A stretch of DNA of 64,000 nt, from contig NZ_JABBGE010000003.1 in the NCBI RefSeq assembly GCF_012927245.1, positions 310,001 to 374,000 of the forward strand, given 5' to 3'. This document shows positions 51,956-61,234 of this stretch, in pieces. The DNA comes from Streptomyces sp. R302 (lineage in GTDB: Bacteria > Actinomycetota > Actinomycetes > Streptomycetales > Streptomycetaceae). The notes beneath the pieces are model-generated. The model saw nothing but the letters and a program-made list of their open reading frames with translations. It did not search any database and was not told the origin of the DNA. Positions within the stretch are counted from its first letter, which is position 1, and each line of letters opens with the position of its first letter. The translations under genes were made by a program, and so were the position numbers.

Positions 51956-53848
51956 GTGGACAACCTGATTGCGCTGCTCATCGCGGCGCCCCTGCTCGGA
52001 GCGGCCGTCCTTCTGTGCGGCGGCCGCCGGCTCGACAAGACCGGGCACTGGCTCGGCACGCTCCTCGCGGCCGTCTCCTTCGTCATCGGCCTCGCGCTCT
52101 TCGCCGACATGCTCGGCAAGGGCGCCGAGGACCGGGCGATGTACCAGCACCTGTTCTCCTGGATCCCCGTCGAGGGCTTCCAGGCGGACATCGCCTTCCA
52201 GCTCGACCAGCTGTCGATGACCTTCGTCCTGCTGATCACCGGCGTGGGCACGCTCATCCACGTGTACTCGATCGGGTACATGGAGCACGACGAGCGCCGC
52301 CGCCGCTTCTTCGGCTACCTGAACCTGTTCGTCGCCGCGATGCTGCTGCTGGTCCTGGCGGACAACTACCTGCTGCTGTACTTCGGCTGGGAGGGCGTCG
52401 GCCTCGCCTCGTACCTCCTGATCGGCTTCTGGCAGCACAAGCCCAGCGCGGCGACCGCCGCGAAGAAGGCCTTCCTGGTCAACCGGGTCGGCGACATGGG
52501 CCTGTCGATCGCGATCATGCTGATGTTCACCACCTTCGGCACCTTCGCCTTCGGCCCCGTCCTCGCCTCGGCGGGGGAGACCTCCGAGGGCAAGCTGACG
52601 GCGATCGGCCTGATGCTGCTCCTCGCGGCCTGCGGCAAGTCGGCCCAGGTGCCGCTGCAGTCCTGGCTCGGGGACGCGATGGAGGGCCCGACCCCGGTCT
52701 CGGCCCTCATCCACGCCGCCACCATGGTCACCGCCGGTGTGTACCTGATCGTCCGCTCCGCCGACATCTTCAACGCGGCGCCGGACGCGCAGCTCGTCGT
52801 CACCATCGTCGGCGCGGTCACGCTGCTCTTCGGTGCGATCGTCGGTTGCGCGAAGGACGACATCAAGAAGGCCCTCGCCGGATCCACGATGTCGCAGATC
52901 GGATACATGATCCTGGCGGCCGGTCTCGGCCCGATCGGCTACGTCTTCGCGATCATGCACCTGGTGACGCACGGCTTCTTCAAGGCCGGGCTCTTCCTCG
53001 GCGCCGGTTCGGTCATGCACGGCATGAACGACGAGGTCGACATGCGGAAGTACGGCGGCCTGCGGAAGTACATGCCGGTCACCTTCGTCACCTTCGGCCT
53101 CGGCTACCTCGCCATCATCGGCTTCCCGGGCCTGTCCGGCTTCTTCTCCAAGGACAAGATCATCGAGGCGGCCTTCGCCAAGGGCGGCACCGAGGGCTGG
53201 ATCCTCGGCGCGGTCACCCTGCTGGGCGCCGCCATCACCGCGTACTACATGACGCGCGTGATGCTGATGACCTTCTTCGGCGAGAAGCGCTGGCAGCCGG
53301 ACGCGGACGGCAACCCGCCGCACCCGCACGAGTCGCCCAGGTCGATGGTCATCCCCATGGTCCTGCTGGCCGTCGGGTCGGTCGCCGGAGGCGCCTTCTT
53401 CGAGTTCGCCGGCTTCGTCGAGTGGCTGGAGCCCGTCACCGGCTTCGCGCACGGCCACGCGCCGATCAGCGCCGCCGCCGTCACCTCCGCCACCGTCGCC
53501 GTCATGGTGATCGGCGTCGGCCTCGCCTACCTCCAGTACGGGCGCCGCCCGGTGCCGGTGGTCGCCCCGCGCGGCTCGCTGCTCACCCGGGCCGCCCGCC
53601 GCGACCTGCTCCAGGACGACTTCAACCACGCCGTCTTCGTCACCGGCGGCACCCACCTGACCCGCTCGCTGGTCTACGTCGACCACAGCCTCGTGGACGG
53701 CGTCGTCAACGGCACGGCGGCGGGCGTCGGCGGACTCTCCGGCCGGCTGCGCAAGCTCCAGAACGGCTACGTCCGCTCGTACGCGGTCTCCATGTTCGGC
53801 GGTGCGGCGGTCCTCATCGCCGCGACCCTGCTGATGAGGGCGGTGTAA
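51956..53848 (+). CDS. nuoL: NADH-quinone oxidoreductase subunit L
   Basis: This 630-residue antiporter-like subunit has the helix-broken TM7 region and the lysine/glutamate pathway residues in [15 protein letters not shown] and [32 protein letters not shown]. The long C-terminal amphipathic helix region is present. The GTG start is 11 bp after nuoK, preceded by GAGGGG. Confidence 0.97.
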   Translation: MDNLIALLIAAPLLGAAVLLCGGRRLDKTGHWLGTLLAAVSFVIGLALFADMLGKGAEDRAMYQHLFSWIPVEGFQADIAFQLDQLSMTFVLLITGVGTLIHVYSIGYMEHDERRRRFFGYLNLFVAAMLLLVLADNYLLLYFGWEGVGLASYLLIGFWQHKPSAATAAKKAFLVNRVGDMGLSIAIMLMFTTFGTFAFGPVLASAGETSEGKLTAIGLMLLLAACGKSAQVPLQSWLGDAMEGPTPVSALIHAATMVTAGVYLIVRSADIFNAAPDAQLVVTIVGAVTLLFGAIVGCAKDDIKKALAGSTMSQIGYMILAAGLGPIGYVFAIMHLVTHGFFKAGLFLGAGSVMHGMNDEVDMRKYGGLRKYMPVTFVTFGLGYLAIIGFPGLSGFFSKDKIIEAAFAKGGTEGWILGAVTLLGAAITAYYMTRVMLMTFFGEKRWQPDADGNPPHPHESPRSMVIPMVLLAVGSVAGGAFFEFAGFVEWLEPVTGFAHGHAPISAAAVTSATVAVMVIGVGLAYLQYGRRPVPVVAPRGSLLTRAARRDLLQDDFNHAVFVTGGTHLTRSLVYVDHSLVDGVVNGTAAGVGGLSGRLRKLQNGYVRSYAVSMFGGAAVLIAATLLMRAV

Positions 53849-53851
53849 CCC

Positions 53852-55438
53852 ATGTCCTTCCCGCTCCTGACGGCGACGGCTGCGGTACCGGCGGTCGGTG
53901 CGATCCTCACCGCCGCCGTGCCCGCAGCCCGCCGCACCGCCGCCAAGTGGCTGGCGCTGCTCGTCTCGCTGGCCACCCTGGTGCTCGCCGGGATCGTCTT
54001 CGCCCGCTTCGAACCGGGCGGCGACCGCTACCAGCTGGTCGAGTCCCACTCCTGGATCAGGGACTTCGGCGTCCGGTACGAGCTGGGCGTCGACGGCATC
54101 GGGGTGGCGCTGATCGCGCTGACCGCGCTGCTGATCCCGTTCATCGTGCTGGCCGGCTGGCACGACGCCGACCCCCTGGAGACGCACTCCAAGCGGTGGC
54201 GTCCGACCCAGGGCTTCTTCGCCCTGATCCTCATGGTCGAGGCGATGGTGATCCTCTCCTTCGAGGCCACCGACGTCTTCCTCTTCTACATCCTCTTCGA
54301 AGCCATGCTCATCCCGATGTACTTCCTCATCGGCGGCTTCGGCGACCGCGCGCACAGCGGCACCGACGAGAACGCGGCGGCGCAGCGCTCGTACGCGGCG
54401 GTCAAGTTCCTGCTGTACAACCTGGTCGGCGGCCTCATCATGCTGGCCGCCGTCATCGGCCTGTACACGGTCGCGGGGAACTTCTCGCTCACCGAGATCG
54501 CCGAGGCGCGGGCGAACGGCTCGCTGGAGATGGCGGGTTCGACGGAGAAGTGGCTGTTCCTCGGCTTCTTCTTCGCCTTCGCGGTGAAGGCGCCGCTGTG
54601 GCCGCTGCACACCTGGCTGCCGAACGCGATGGGGGAGGCGACCGCACCGGTCGCCGTCCTCATCACCGCGGTCGTCGACAAGGTCGGCACGTTCGCGATG
54701 CTCCGCTTCTGCCTCGGCCTCTTCCCGGAGGCGAGCAAGTGGGCCACGCCCGCGATCGTCGTCCTCGCGCTCATCAGCATCGTGTACGGGGCGCTGGTCG
54801 CGGTCGGCCAGCGGGACATCAAGCGGCTCGTCGCCTACGCGTCGATCTCCCACTTCGGCTTCATCATCCTGGGCATCTTCGCGATGACCAGCCAGGGCCA
54901 GTCGGGCGCCACGCTCTACATGGTCAACCACGGCATCTCGACCGCCGCCCTGATGCTCGTCGCTGGCTTCCTGATCTCCCGGCGCGGCTCGCGGCTCATC
55001 GCCGACTACGGCGGTGTGCAGAAGGTCGCCCCGGTCCTCGCCGGCACCTTCCTGATCGGCGGCCTCGCGACGCTGTCGCTGCCCGGACTCGCCCCGTTCG
55101 TCAGCGAGTTCCTGGTCCTGGTCGGCACCTTCGCCCGCTACCCGGTCGCCGGGATCGTCGCCACCACCGGCATCGTCCTCGCCGCGCTGTACGTCCTCGT
55201 CCTCTACCAGCGGACGATGACGGGCCCGGTGAAGGAGGAGGTGCGGTCGATGCCCGACCTGCGGCCGCGCGAGCTCGCCGTCGCCGCCCCGCTGATCGCC
55301 GTCCTGCTCTTCCTCGGCGTCTTCCCGAAGCCGCTGACGGACGTCGTGAACCCGGCGGTCCAGCACACCATGTCGGACGTGCAGCGGACCGACCCCCAGC
55401 CCGAAGTCCCCGTCCAGAACGTGGAGGCGGCCAAGTGA
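53852..55438 (+). CDS. nuoM: NADH-quinone oxidoreductase subunit M
   Basis: This 528-residue antiporter-like subunit has about 14 helices. Marker motifs are FYILFEAMLIPMYFLIGGFG and AVKAPLWPLHTWLPNAMGEATAPVAVLITAVVDKVGTF. Three bases separate it from nuoL and its stop overlaps nuoN. Confidence 0.97.
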   Translation: MSFPLLTATAAVPAVGAILTAAVPAARRTAAKWLALLVSLATLVLAGIVFARFEPGGDRYQLVESHSWIRDFGVRYELGVDGIGVALIALTALLIPFIVLAGWHDADPLETHSKRWRPTQGFFALILMVEAMVILSFEATDVFLFYILFEAMLIPMYFLIGGFGDRAHSGTDENAAAQRSYAAVKFLLYNLVGGLIMLAAVIGLYTVAGNFSLTEIAEARANGSLEMAGSTEKWLFLGFFFAFAVKAPLWPLHTWLPNAMGEATAPVAVLITAVVDKVGTFAMLRFCLGLFPEASKWATPAIVVLALISIVYGALVAVGQRDIKRLVAYASISHFGFIILGIFAMTSQGQSGATLYMVNHGISTAALMLVAGFLISRRGSRLIADYGGVQKVAPVLAGTFLIGGLATLSLPGLAPFVSEFLVLVGTFARYPVAGIVATTGIVLAALYVLVLYQRTMTGPVKEEVRSMPDLRPRELAVAAPLIAVLLFLGVFPKPLTDVVNPAVQHTMSDVQRTDPQPEVPVQNVEAAK

Positions 55439-57084
55439 ACGCCCTCGCTGTCCACAGCCTGTGGACGACGGCTGCCGAGCCGCTGAGCAAGATCCCGGCA
55501 CCGAAGATCGAGTACAACCAGCTCGCCCCGGTCCTGATCGTGGTCGGCGCGGCCGTGATCGGCATCCTCGTCGAGGCCTTCGTGCCCCGTAAGGGCCGCT
55601 ACCTCAGCCAGGTCTTCCTCACGGTCCTGGCCCTCGCCGCCGCGTTCGCCGCCGTCGTCGGCCTCGCGGCCGGCGGCTACGGCACCACCAAGGCCGGCAT
55701 CGCGGCCATGGGCGCCATCGCCGTCGACGGCCCCGCCCTGTTCCTGCAGGGCACCATTCTCCTCGCCTCGATCGTCGCGGTCCTCACCTTCGCCGAGCGC
55801 AGGCTCGACCCGGCCGACCACGGCCACAAGGTCGACTCCTTCGCCGCCGAGGCGGCCGCCGTCCCCGGCGGCGACCACGAGAAGGCCGCCGTCAAGGCGG
55901 GCTTCACCACCACCGAGGTCTTCCCGCTCGCGCTCTTCGCGATCGCCGGCATGCTGGTCTTCCCGGCCGCCAACGACCTCCTGACCCTCTTCATCGCCCT
56001 GGAGGTCTTCTCCCTCCCGCTGTACCTGCTCTGCGCCGTCGCCCGCCGCAAGCGGCTGATGTCGCAGGAGGCGGCGGTCAAGTACTTCCTGCTCGGCGCC
56101 TTCTCCTCGGCCTTCCTGCTCTTCGGGATCGCCCTGCTCTACGGCTACGCGGGCTCCGTCTCGTACGCCACGATCGCGGACGTCGTCGACGGCGCGGTCA
56201 CCTCGGTGAACCCGGCGCTCGCCGACACCATGGGCAACGACGCCCTCCTCCTGATCGGCTTCGCCCTGCTCCTCATGGGCCTGCTGTTCAAGGTCGGCGC
56301 CGTCCCCTTCCACATGTGGACCCCGGACGTCTACCAGGGCGCCCCGACCCCGGTGACCGGCTTCATGGCCGCCGCCACCAAGGTCGCCGCCTTCGGCGCG
56401 CTGCTCCGCCTGCTGTACGTGGTGCTCCCCGGCCTCACCTGGGACTGGCGCCCGGTGATGTGGGGCGTCGCGATCGTCACGATGCTGGGCGGCGCGGTGG
56501 TCGCGATCACCCAGACGGACATCAAGCGCCTCCTGGCGTACTCCTCGATCGCGCACGCGGGCTTCCTGCTCGCGGGCGTCATCGCGGCGACGCCGAGCGG
56601 CATCTCGTCGGTCCTCTTCTACCTGGGCGCGTACTCCTTCGTGACGATCGGCGCGTTCGCCGTCGTCACGCTGGTGCGGGACGCGGGCGGAGAGGCCACC
56701 CACCTCTCCAAGTGGGCGGGCCTGGGCCGCCGTTCGCCGCTGGTCGCCGCGGTCTTCGCGGTCTTCCTCCTGGCCTTCGCCGGCATCCCGCTGACCTCCG
56801 GCTTCTCCGGCAAGTTCGCGGTCTTCAAGGCGGCGGCGGAGGGCGGCGCGGGCGCGCTCGTGGTGGTCGGCGTCATCGCCTCGGCGGTGGCGGCCTTCTT
56901 CTACATCCGGGTGATCGTGCTGATGTTCTTCAGCGAGCCGAAGGCGGACGGCCCCACGGTCGCCGTGCCCTCGGCCCTGACCACCGCCACCATCGCGGTG
57001 GGCGTGGCCGTCACCCTGGTCCTCGGCCTCGCGCCGCAGTACTTCCTGGACCTGGCGAGCCAGGCGAGCGTCTTCGTACGCTGA
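55435..57084 (+). CDS. nuoN: NADH-quinone oxidoreductase subunit N
   Basis: This 549-residue antiporter-like subunit has FIALEVFSLPLYLLCA and KVGAVPFHMWTPDVYQGAPTPVTGFMAAATK. A cytoplasmic insert of about 30 residues (HGHKVDSFAAEAAAVPGG) lies near 125-150. It is the last gene of the operon and is followed directly by a terminator hairpin. Confidence 0.97.
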   Translation: MNALAVHSLWTTAAEPLSKIPAPKIEYNQLAPVLIVVGAAVIGILVEAFVPRKGRYLSQVFLTVLALAAAFAAVVGLAAGGYGTTKAGIAAMGAIAVDGPALFLQGTILLASIVAVLTFAERRLDPADHGHKVDSFAAEAAAVPGGDHEKAAVKAGFTTTEVFPLALFAIAGMLVFPAANDLLTLFIALEVFSLPLYLLCAVARRKRLMSQEAAVKYFLLGAFSSAFLLFGIALLYGYAGSVSYATIADVVDGAVTSVNPALADTMGNDALLLIGFALLLMGLLFKVGAVPFHMWTPDVYQGAPTPVTGFMAAATKVAAFGALLRLLYVVLPGLTWDWRPVMWGVAIVTMLGGAVVAITQTDIKRLLAYSSIAHAGFLLAGVIAATPSGISSVLFYLGAYSFVTIGAFAVVTLVRDAGGEATHLSKWAGLGRRSPLVAAVFAVFLLAFAGIPLTSGFSGKFAVFKAAAEGGAGALVVVGVIASAVAAFFYIRVIVLMFFSEPKADGPTVAVPSALTTATIAVGVAVTLVLGLAPQYFLDLASQASVFVR

Positions 57085-57096
57085 CGCCTCACGGAC

Positions 57097-57126
57097 AGGG
57101 CCCGGCTCGGGGGCGAGCCGGGCCCT
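57097..57126. terminator. Terminator after nuoN
   Basis: AGGGCCCGGCTCG and CGAGCCGGGCCCT form a perfect 13-bp stem with a GGGG loop, starting 13 bp after the nuoN stop. It lies between nuoN and a convergent gene. Confidence 0.85.
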
Positions 57127-57138
57127 TCCGCGTACCCG

Positions 57139-57699
57139 CTACTTCGGGCAGGGCCCGCAGTGCACCCGGGGGTTGTACGGCGCGAAGACCCCGGCCGGGT
57201 TCTTCTTGTAGATCCACGCGTGCAGCGAGTAGACCTCCCCGAGCCCCGGGATCAGGTCCGGCCCGTCGAAGTTCCGGTCGAAGGCACGCGGCACCGGCTG
57301 CCCGGTGTCCGGCACGACCCACTCCAGGGCGACCAGCTTCCGCTTCCCGTCCCCGTGGTCCTCCGCGTAGATCACGGCCGCGGGCCGCGTCGGGTCGGTG
57401 GAGCCGATGTTGGCGGGGTTCACGTAGTGGTACCCCATCCCGCCGAGCTTCGCGTCACTCGTGTCCTCGACGCACACGTCGGTGCGCTGGAACCCGTCGG
57501 CTATCGCCTTCTCCTCCGACCGGTACTTCTTCGTCGCCTCGTACGTCTTCGCCAGGTCCGGGTGAGGCCACCCGTGGTCACCGCCCGCGACGGGCAGCAC
57601 GGGCGCCGCCGAGACGGCCGGAGCGGCGGCCCCGAGGGCCAGTGCGACGGAAGCGGCGAGAGCGAACGCGGCCCTGAGGGCCCGGGGACGTGCGGACAT
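57139..57699 (-). CDS. Secreted protein of unknown function
   Basis: The protein has 186 residues. A signal peptide (LRAAFALAASVALALGAAAP) is cleaved near VSA-AP (31-32). The mature region has two cysteines close to the C-terminus (VHCGPCPK) and one near residue 76 (TDVCVED). Motifs such as GMGYHYVNP, LEWVVPD and YSLHAWIYKKNPAGVFAPYNP look conserved but I cannot name the family. AGAGGAG precedes the ATG. It is convergent with nuoN. Confidence 0.8.
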   Translation of the reverse strand: MSARPRALRAAFALAASVALALGAAAPAVSAAPVLPVAGGDHGWPHPDLAKTYEATKKYRSEEKAIADGFQRTDVCVEDTSDAKLGGMGYHYVNPANIGSTDPTRPAAVIYAEDHGDGKRKLVALEWVVPDTGQPVPRAFDRNFDGPDLIPGLGEVYSLHAWIYKKNPAGVFAPYNPRVHCGPCPK

Positions 57700-57920
57700 C
57701 ACGGATGTACTCCTCTGGAAGCGGAATGCGCCCACCGGGCGCCGGTTCGGCGGCGGCTCCTCCCCGAAGCCCACCGCGAGGAGCATCGAACGCCCCCACC
57801 CCGCCCGCACCCGGAACTGGCCCAGGGGAGTGGCTACGGGGGGTGACCTCCTGACAGGGCGGGGTGTGCGTGGGATCGTGGGCGGGGGAATGGTCTGGAC
57901 CTGTTGGGGAGGGGGTTTCC

Positions 57921-58838
57921 GTGCGTGGGACGACCGTTCTACCCGGGGTGCCGTGTGGAGCGACCCGGGGTGGGGAGCCGCCGGTGCACCGGCTTGAGGT
58001 GCGGTTGCCCGAGCGGGTGCCGTTCGCGGCCGGGGGGTTCGATGCGATGGGGCCCATGTCGCGGGCCGACTATCCGCATCGGCACACCTTCTACGAGATC
58101 GTGCATGTGGTGGAGGGGAGCGGTGTGCATGTGATCGACACCGAGTCCCATGCGCTGCGGCCGCCTCAGCTCGGGGTGATCCTTCCCGGGCAGGTGCACC
58201 GGTGGGAGGGGGTGCGGGGGCTTGAGGGGTCGCTGGTGTTGTTCACCCCGGAGTTCCTCGCCGACGGGCCCGACGATCTCGGGCTGTTGCGGCGGCTCGG
58301 GGAGCGGCCCTGGGTCGATCTCGATGCCGGGGCGCACGCGCGGACCTCGTTGTTGATGGGGGAGCTCGCGGAGGAGTACCGGGGCGGGGACGACGGGTTC
58401 GCGGGGGTGCTGCGGTCGTTGCTGCACGTGCTGCTCGTGCGGGCCGCCCGGGTGCCGGGTGGGCGGGGCGTGGTGCCGCCGCGGGGACTGGCCGGGGAGT
58501 TTCTGCGGATCGTGTCCGAGGCCGGCGGCGGCGGGGTGTCCGTGCGGGAGGCCGCGGGGCGGCTCGGGGTGACGCCGGGGTATCTCAATGAGGTGGTGCG
58601 GGGCGCCACCGGGCGGACGCCGGCCGCGTTGCTGCGGGAGGAGCGGGTGCGGGAGGCGCAGCGGCTGCTGGTGTCCACGTCGTTGTCGGTGCGGCAGGTG
58701 GGCGTGCGGGTGGGGTTCGAGGATCCGGCGTACTTCTGCCGGTTCTTCCGGCGGGAGGCGGGGGTCAGTCCGGGGAGCTTTCGAAAACACCATGACCGCC
58801 CCGTTCCGTCCATCGAAGCGGGCGCCGAAGGAACCTAG
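57921..58838 (+). CDS. AraC-family transcriptional regulator
   Basis: The protein has 305 residues. A cupin-like sensor region (HRHTFYEIVHVVEGSGVHVID, about 55-75) precedes the two helix-turn-helices: VREAAGRLGVTPGYLNEVVRG and SVRQVGVRVGFEDPAYFCRFFRREAGVSPGSFRKH. GGGGAGG selects GTG at 57921. It probably regulates the downstream intradiol dioxygenase, 40 bp away on the same strand. The ligand is unknown. Confidence 0.9.
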   Translation: MRGTTVLPGVPCGATRGGEPPVHRLEVRLPERVPFAAGGFDAMGPMSRADYPHRHTFYEIVHVVEGSGVHVIDTESHALRPPQLGVILPGQVHRWEGVRGLEGSLVLFTPEFLADGPDDLGLLRRLGERPWVDLDAGAHARTSLLMGELAEEYRGGDDGFAGVLRSLLHVLLVRAARVPGGRGVVPPRGLAGEFLRIVSEAGGGGVSVREAAGRLGVTPGYLNEVVRGATGRTPAALLREERVREAQRLLVSTSLSVRQVGVRVGFEDPAYFCRFFRREAGVSPGSFRKHHDRPVPSIEAGAEGT

Positions 58839-58878
58839 GTTCGTGCCGATCCCAGACCCCACCTGAGGAGCCAGGCAC

Positions 58879-59715
58879 ATGGAAAGCGAGAGCAACACCA
58901 GTACCGGGCACGTCACGCGCAAGGCCGTGCTGCGGGCGGCGCTCGCCGCCGGGATGGCCGCGCCCGTCGCCCTCATGGGCGTTCCCGCGCTCGCCCGGAC
59001 GCTGACCGGGAGCGAGACGGCCCTCGACCTCACCCCCGAGTGCGACGACGGCGACGACCTCACCCTGCCGCAGATGGAGGGGCCCTACTTCAAGCCGAAC
59101 TCGCCGCTGCGGAGCAGCATGCAGGACGGGCCGGGCACGCGGCTCGTCGTCAGCGGGTACGTGTTCGGGCGGGCCTGCCGGCCGGTGTCCGGTGCCCTGC
59201 TCGACTTCTGGCAGGCCGACGTCAACGGGGCGTACGACAACTCCGGGTTCACGTTCCGCGGGCATCAATTCACCGGCACCGACGGGGCGTTCCGGCTCGA
59301 CACCATCGTCCCGGGGCTCTATCCGGGCCGCACCCGGCACCTTCACGTGAAGGTCCAGGCGCCCGGGCGGCCGATCCTCACCACCCAGCTGTACTTCCCG
59401 AACGAGCCCCGCAACAACACCGACACCATCTTCGACCCGCGGCTGCTCATGACCGTGCGGGACGCGGGCGGCGGGCGCGAGGCCGCCTTCGACTTCGTCC
59501 TCGACGTGCCGCAGGGCCCCGGGCCGACGCCGACGCCGACCCCCACGGCCACGGCGACGACCCCGCCGCCCGGCGGCACCTGGACCGCCGGACGGGCGTA
59601 CGCCACCGGGGACCGGGTCACGTACGGCGGCGTGGGCTATGTGTGCCTCCAGGCCCACACCGCCATGGCCGGCTGGGAGCCGCCGAACGTGCCCGCCCTG
59701 TGGCGGGTCGGCTAG
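58879..59715 (+). CDS. Secreted intradiol dioxygenase with C-terminal chitin/cellulose-binding module
   Basis: The protein has 278 residues. The N-terminal leader (TRKAVLRAALAAGMAAP) looks like a Tat- or Sec-type export signal. Fe(III) ligands of intradiol dioxygenases are visible: Tyr70 (EGPYF), Tyr148, His154 and His156 (GLYPGRTRHLHVKV). A Thr/Pro linker with TPTPTPT (about 214-222) leads to a CBM5/12-like module (WTAGRAYATGDRVTYGGVGYVCLQ...). Secreted ring-cleaving dioxygenases with such a module are known from biomass-degrading Streptomyces, where they open lignin-derived catechols. The exact substrate is unknown. Confidence 0.9.
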   Translation: MESESNTSTGHVTRKAVLRAALAAGMAAPVALMGVPALARTLTGSETALDLTPECDDGDDLTLPQMEGPYFKPNSPLRSSMQDGPGTRLVVSGYVFGRACRPVSGALLDFWQADVNGAYDNSGFTFRGHQFTGTDGAFRLDTIVPGLYPGRTRHLHVKVQAPGRPILTTQLYFPNEPRNNTDTIFDPRLLMTVRDAGGGREAAFDFVLDVPQGPGPTPTPTPTATATTPPPGGTWTAGRAYATGDRVTYGGVGYVCLQAHTAMAGWEPPNVPALWRVG

Positions 59716-59722
59716 CGCCCGC

Positions 59723-60949
59723 CTAGGCGGACGGGGCGATCCGGCCCCTGACCTCGCCCAGGCCCACCTTCGTGCCGTCCGGGCCGGGCGCCCACGCCGT
59801 GAGGACGACCTCGTCGCCGTCCTCCAGGAACGTCCGCTTGCCGCCCGCGAGTTCGAGGGCGTCGCGGCCGTTCCAGGTGAGTTCGAGGAGCGAGCCGCGC
59901 TGGTTCACCTCGGGGCCGGAGACCGTACCGGAGCCGTAGAGGTCACCGGTGCGCAGGGAGGCGCCGTTCACCGTCATGTGCGCGAGCTGCTGCGCGGCCG
60001 TCCAGTACATGGTGGAGAACGGCGGCTCGGCCACCACCTCGCCGTTGATCTCGACGGTGATCCGCACGTCGTAGCCGCCGGGCTCCTCCTCCGCCGCGTC
60101 GTCCAGGTACGGCAGGAGGGGGAAGTCCCGGGCCGGCGGCGCGACCCGGGCCGCGTCCAGGGCCTCCAGGGGGGTCACCCACGCCGACACCGAGGTCTGG
60201 AAGGACTTGCCGAGGAACGGGCCCAGCGGCACGTACTCCCACGCCTGCACGTCCCGCGCCGACCAGTCGTTCAGCAGCGTCAGGCCGAAGACGTGGTCCC
60301 GGAAGGCGGCGAGCGGCACCGGGGTGCCGAGCTCCGACGGGGTGCCGACGAGGAAGCCGACCTCCGCCTCGATGTCCAGCTTCACCGACGGGCCGAAGAC
60401 CGGGGCCGCGTCGGCGGGCGCCTTCCGCTGCCCCGAGGGGCGCACGACGTCCGTGCCCGAGACGACGACCGTGCCCGCGCGACCGTGGTAACCGATCGGC
60501 AGGTGCTTCCAGTTGGGCGTCAGCGGCTCGCCGTCCGGGCGGAACATCCGGCCCACGTTGGTGGCGTGGTGCTCGCTCGCGTAGAAGTCCACGTAGTCCG
60601 CGACCTCGTACGGCAGGTGCAGCGTCACCGCGTCCAGCGGGTGGAGGAGCGGCTCGACGTCGGCGCGGTGGGCCGGGACCGTCACCCAGGCCGTCAGCGC
60701 GCGGCGCACGTCCCGCCAGGCGGTCCGTCCGGCGGCGAGCAGCGGGCCCAGGCTCGGCTGCGCGAGCAGGGAGGCGTACGGGGAGCCCAGCGCGTGCGCC
60801 GCGGCCCCCGCGTCCAGCACGTACCCGCCGATCCGGACGCCGAGCCGGCGCCGTCCCGGCTCGTCGGCGGTGGAGAAGACGCCGTACGGGAGGTTGTGCG
60901 GGCCGAAGGGATCGCCCTCGGCCAGGTCGAGCGGGCTGTGCTCGGACAT
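59723..60949 (-). CDS. fahA: Fumarylacetoacetase
   Basis: This 408-residue protein has the full two-domain FAH length. The N-terminal domain begins with FGPHNLPYGVFST. The catalytic domain includes HHATNVGRMFRP, LPIGYHGRAGTVVVSG and DIEAEVGFLVG, which carry the metal and catalytic residues, then LLNDWSARDVQAWEYVPLGPFLGKSF. It hydrolyses fumarylacetoacetate, the last step of tyrosine degradation. The ATG at 60949 starts the conserved domain. Possible functional link: aromatic catabolism next to the ring-cleaving dioxygenase. Confidence 0.95.
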   Translation of the reverse strand: MSEHSPLDLAEGDPFGPHNLPYGVFSTADEPGRRRLGVRIGGYVLDAGAAAHALGSPYASLLAQPSLGPLLAAGRTAWRDVRRALTAWVTVPAHRADVEPLLHPLDAVTLHLPYEVADYVDFYASEHHATNVGRMFRPDGEPLTPNWKHLPIGYHGRAGTVVVSGTDVVRPSGQRKAPADAAPVFGPSVKLDIEAEVGFLVGTPSELGTPVPLAAFRDHVFGLTLLNDWSARDVQAWEYVPLGPFLGKSFQTSVSAWVTPLEALDAARVAPPARDFPLLPYLDDAAEEEPGGYDVRITVEINGEVVAEPPFSTMYWTAAQQLAHMTVNGASLRTGDLYGSGTVSGPEVNQRGSLLELTWNGRDALELAGGKRTFLEDGDEVVLTAWAPGPDGTKVGLGEVRGRIAPSA

Positions 60950-61234
60950 CGGTACGTGCCTCGCTTTCGCGTGATGGGTGAGGGACACGTTACGGGGCGG
61001 GGCGGCGGGCGCGGATGACATGGATCACAGAGAAAGTCACCGGGAAGAGGGCAACTGTCCGGGTGCGGACGGTTTGCGCCGCCGGAGGCGCGTGTACCGC
61101 CTCCGAGCTGGGGAAACGGCCCCTGCCGCCGGGTACTTCCGGAGCCTACGATCACGGTGGCGTCGCGCCCGCGTGATGACTTCCGTGGGCGCGCGCCCCC
61201 TTTCTCTCTTCCCTGACCAGGAGAAGGTCCGCAC

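Noticed and set aside
52015..57084. A 1689-codon plus-strand frame running through nuoL, nuoM and into nuoN
   Set aside because: It overlaps three complete, well-conserved nuo genes, mostly out of frame; only its end coincides with nuoN. It is a GC artefact.
57168..57182. GGTTGTACGG match near the end of the secreted protein gene after nuoN
   Set aside because: It encodes Pro-Tyr-Asn-Pro in a conserved-looking stretch and has no gene start suitably placed downstream on the minus strand.
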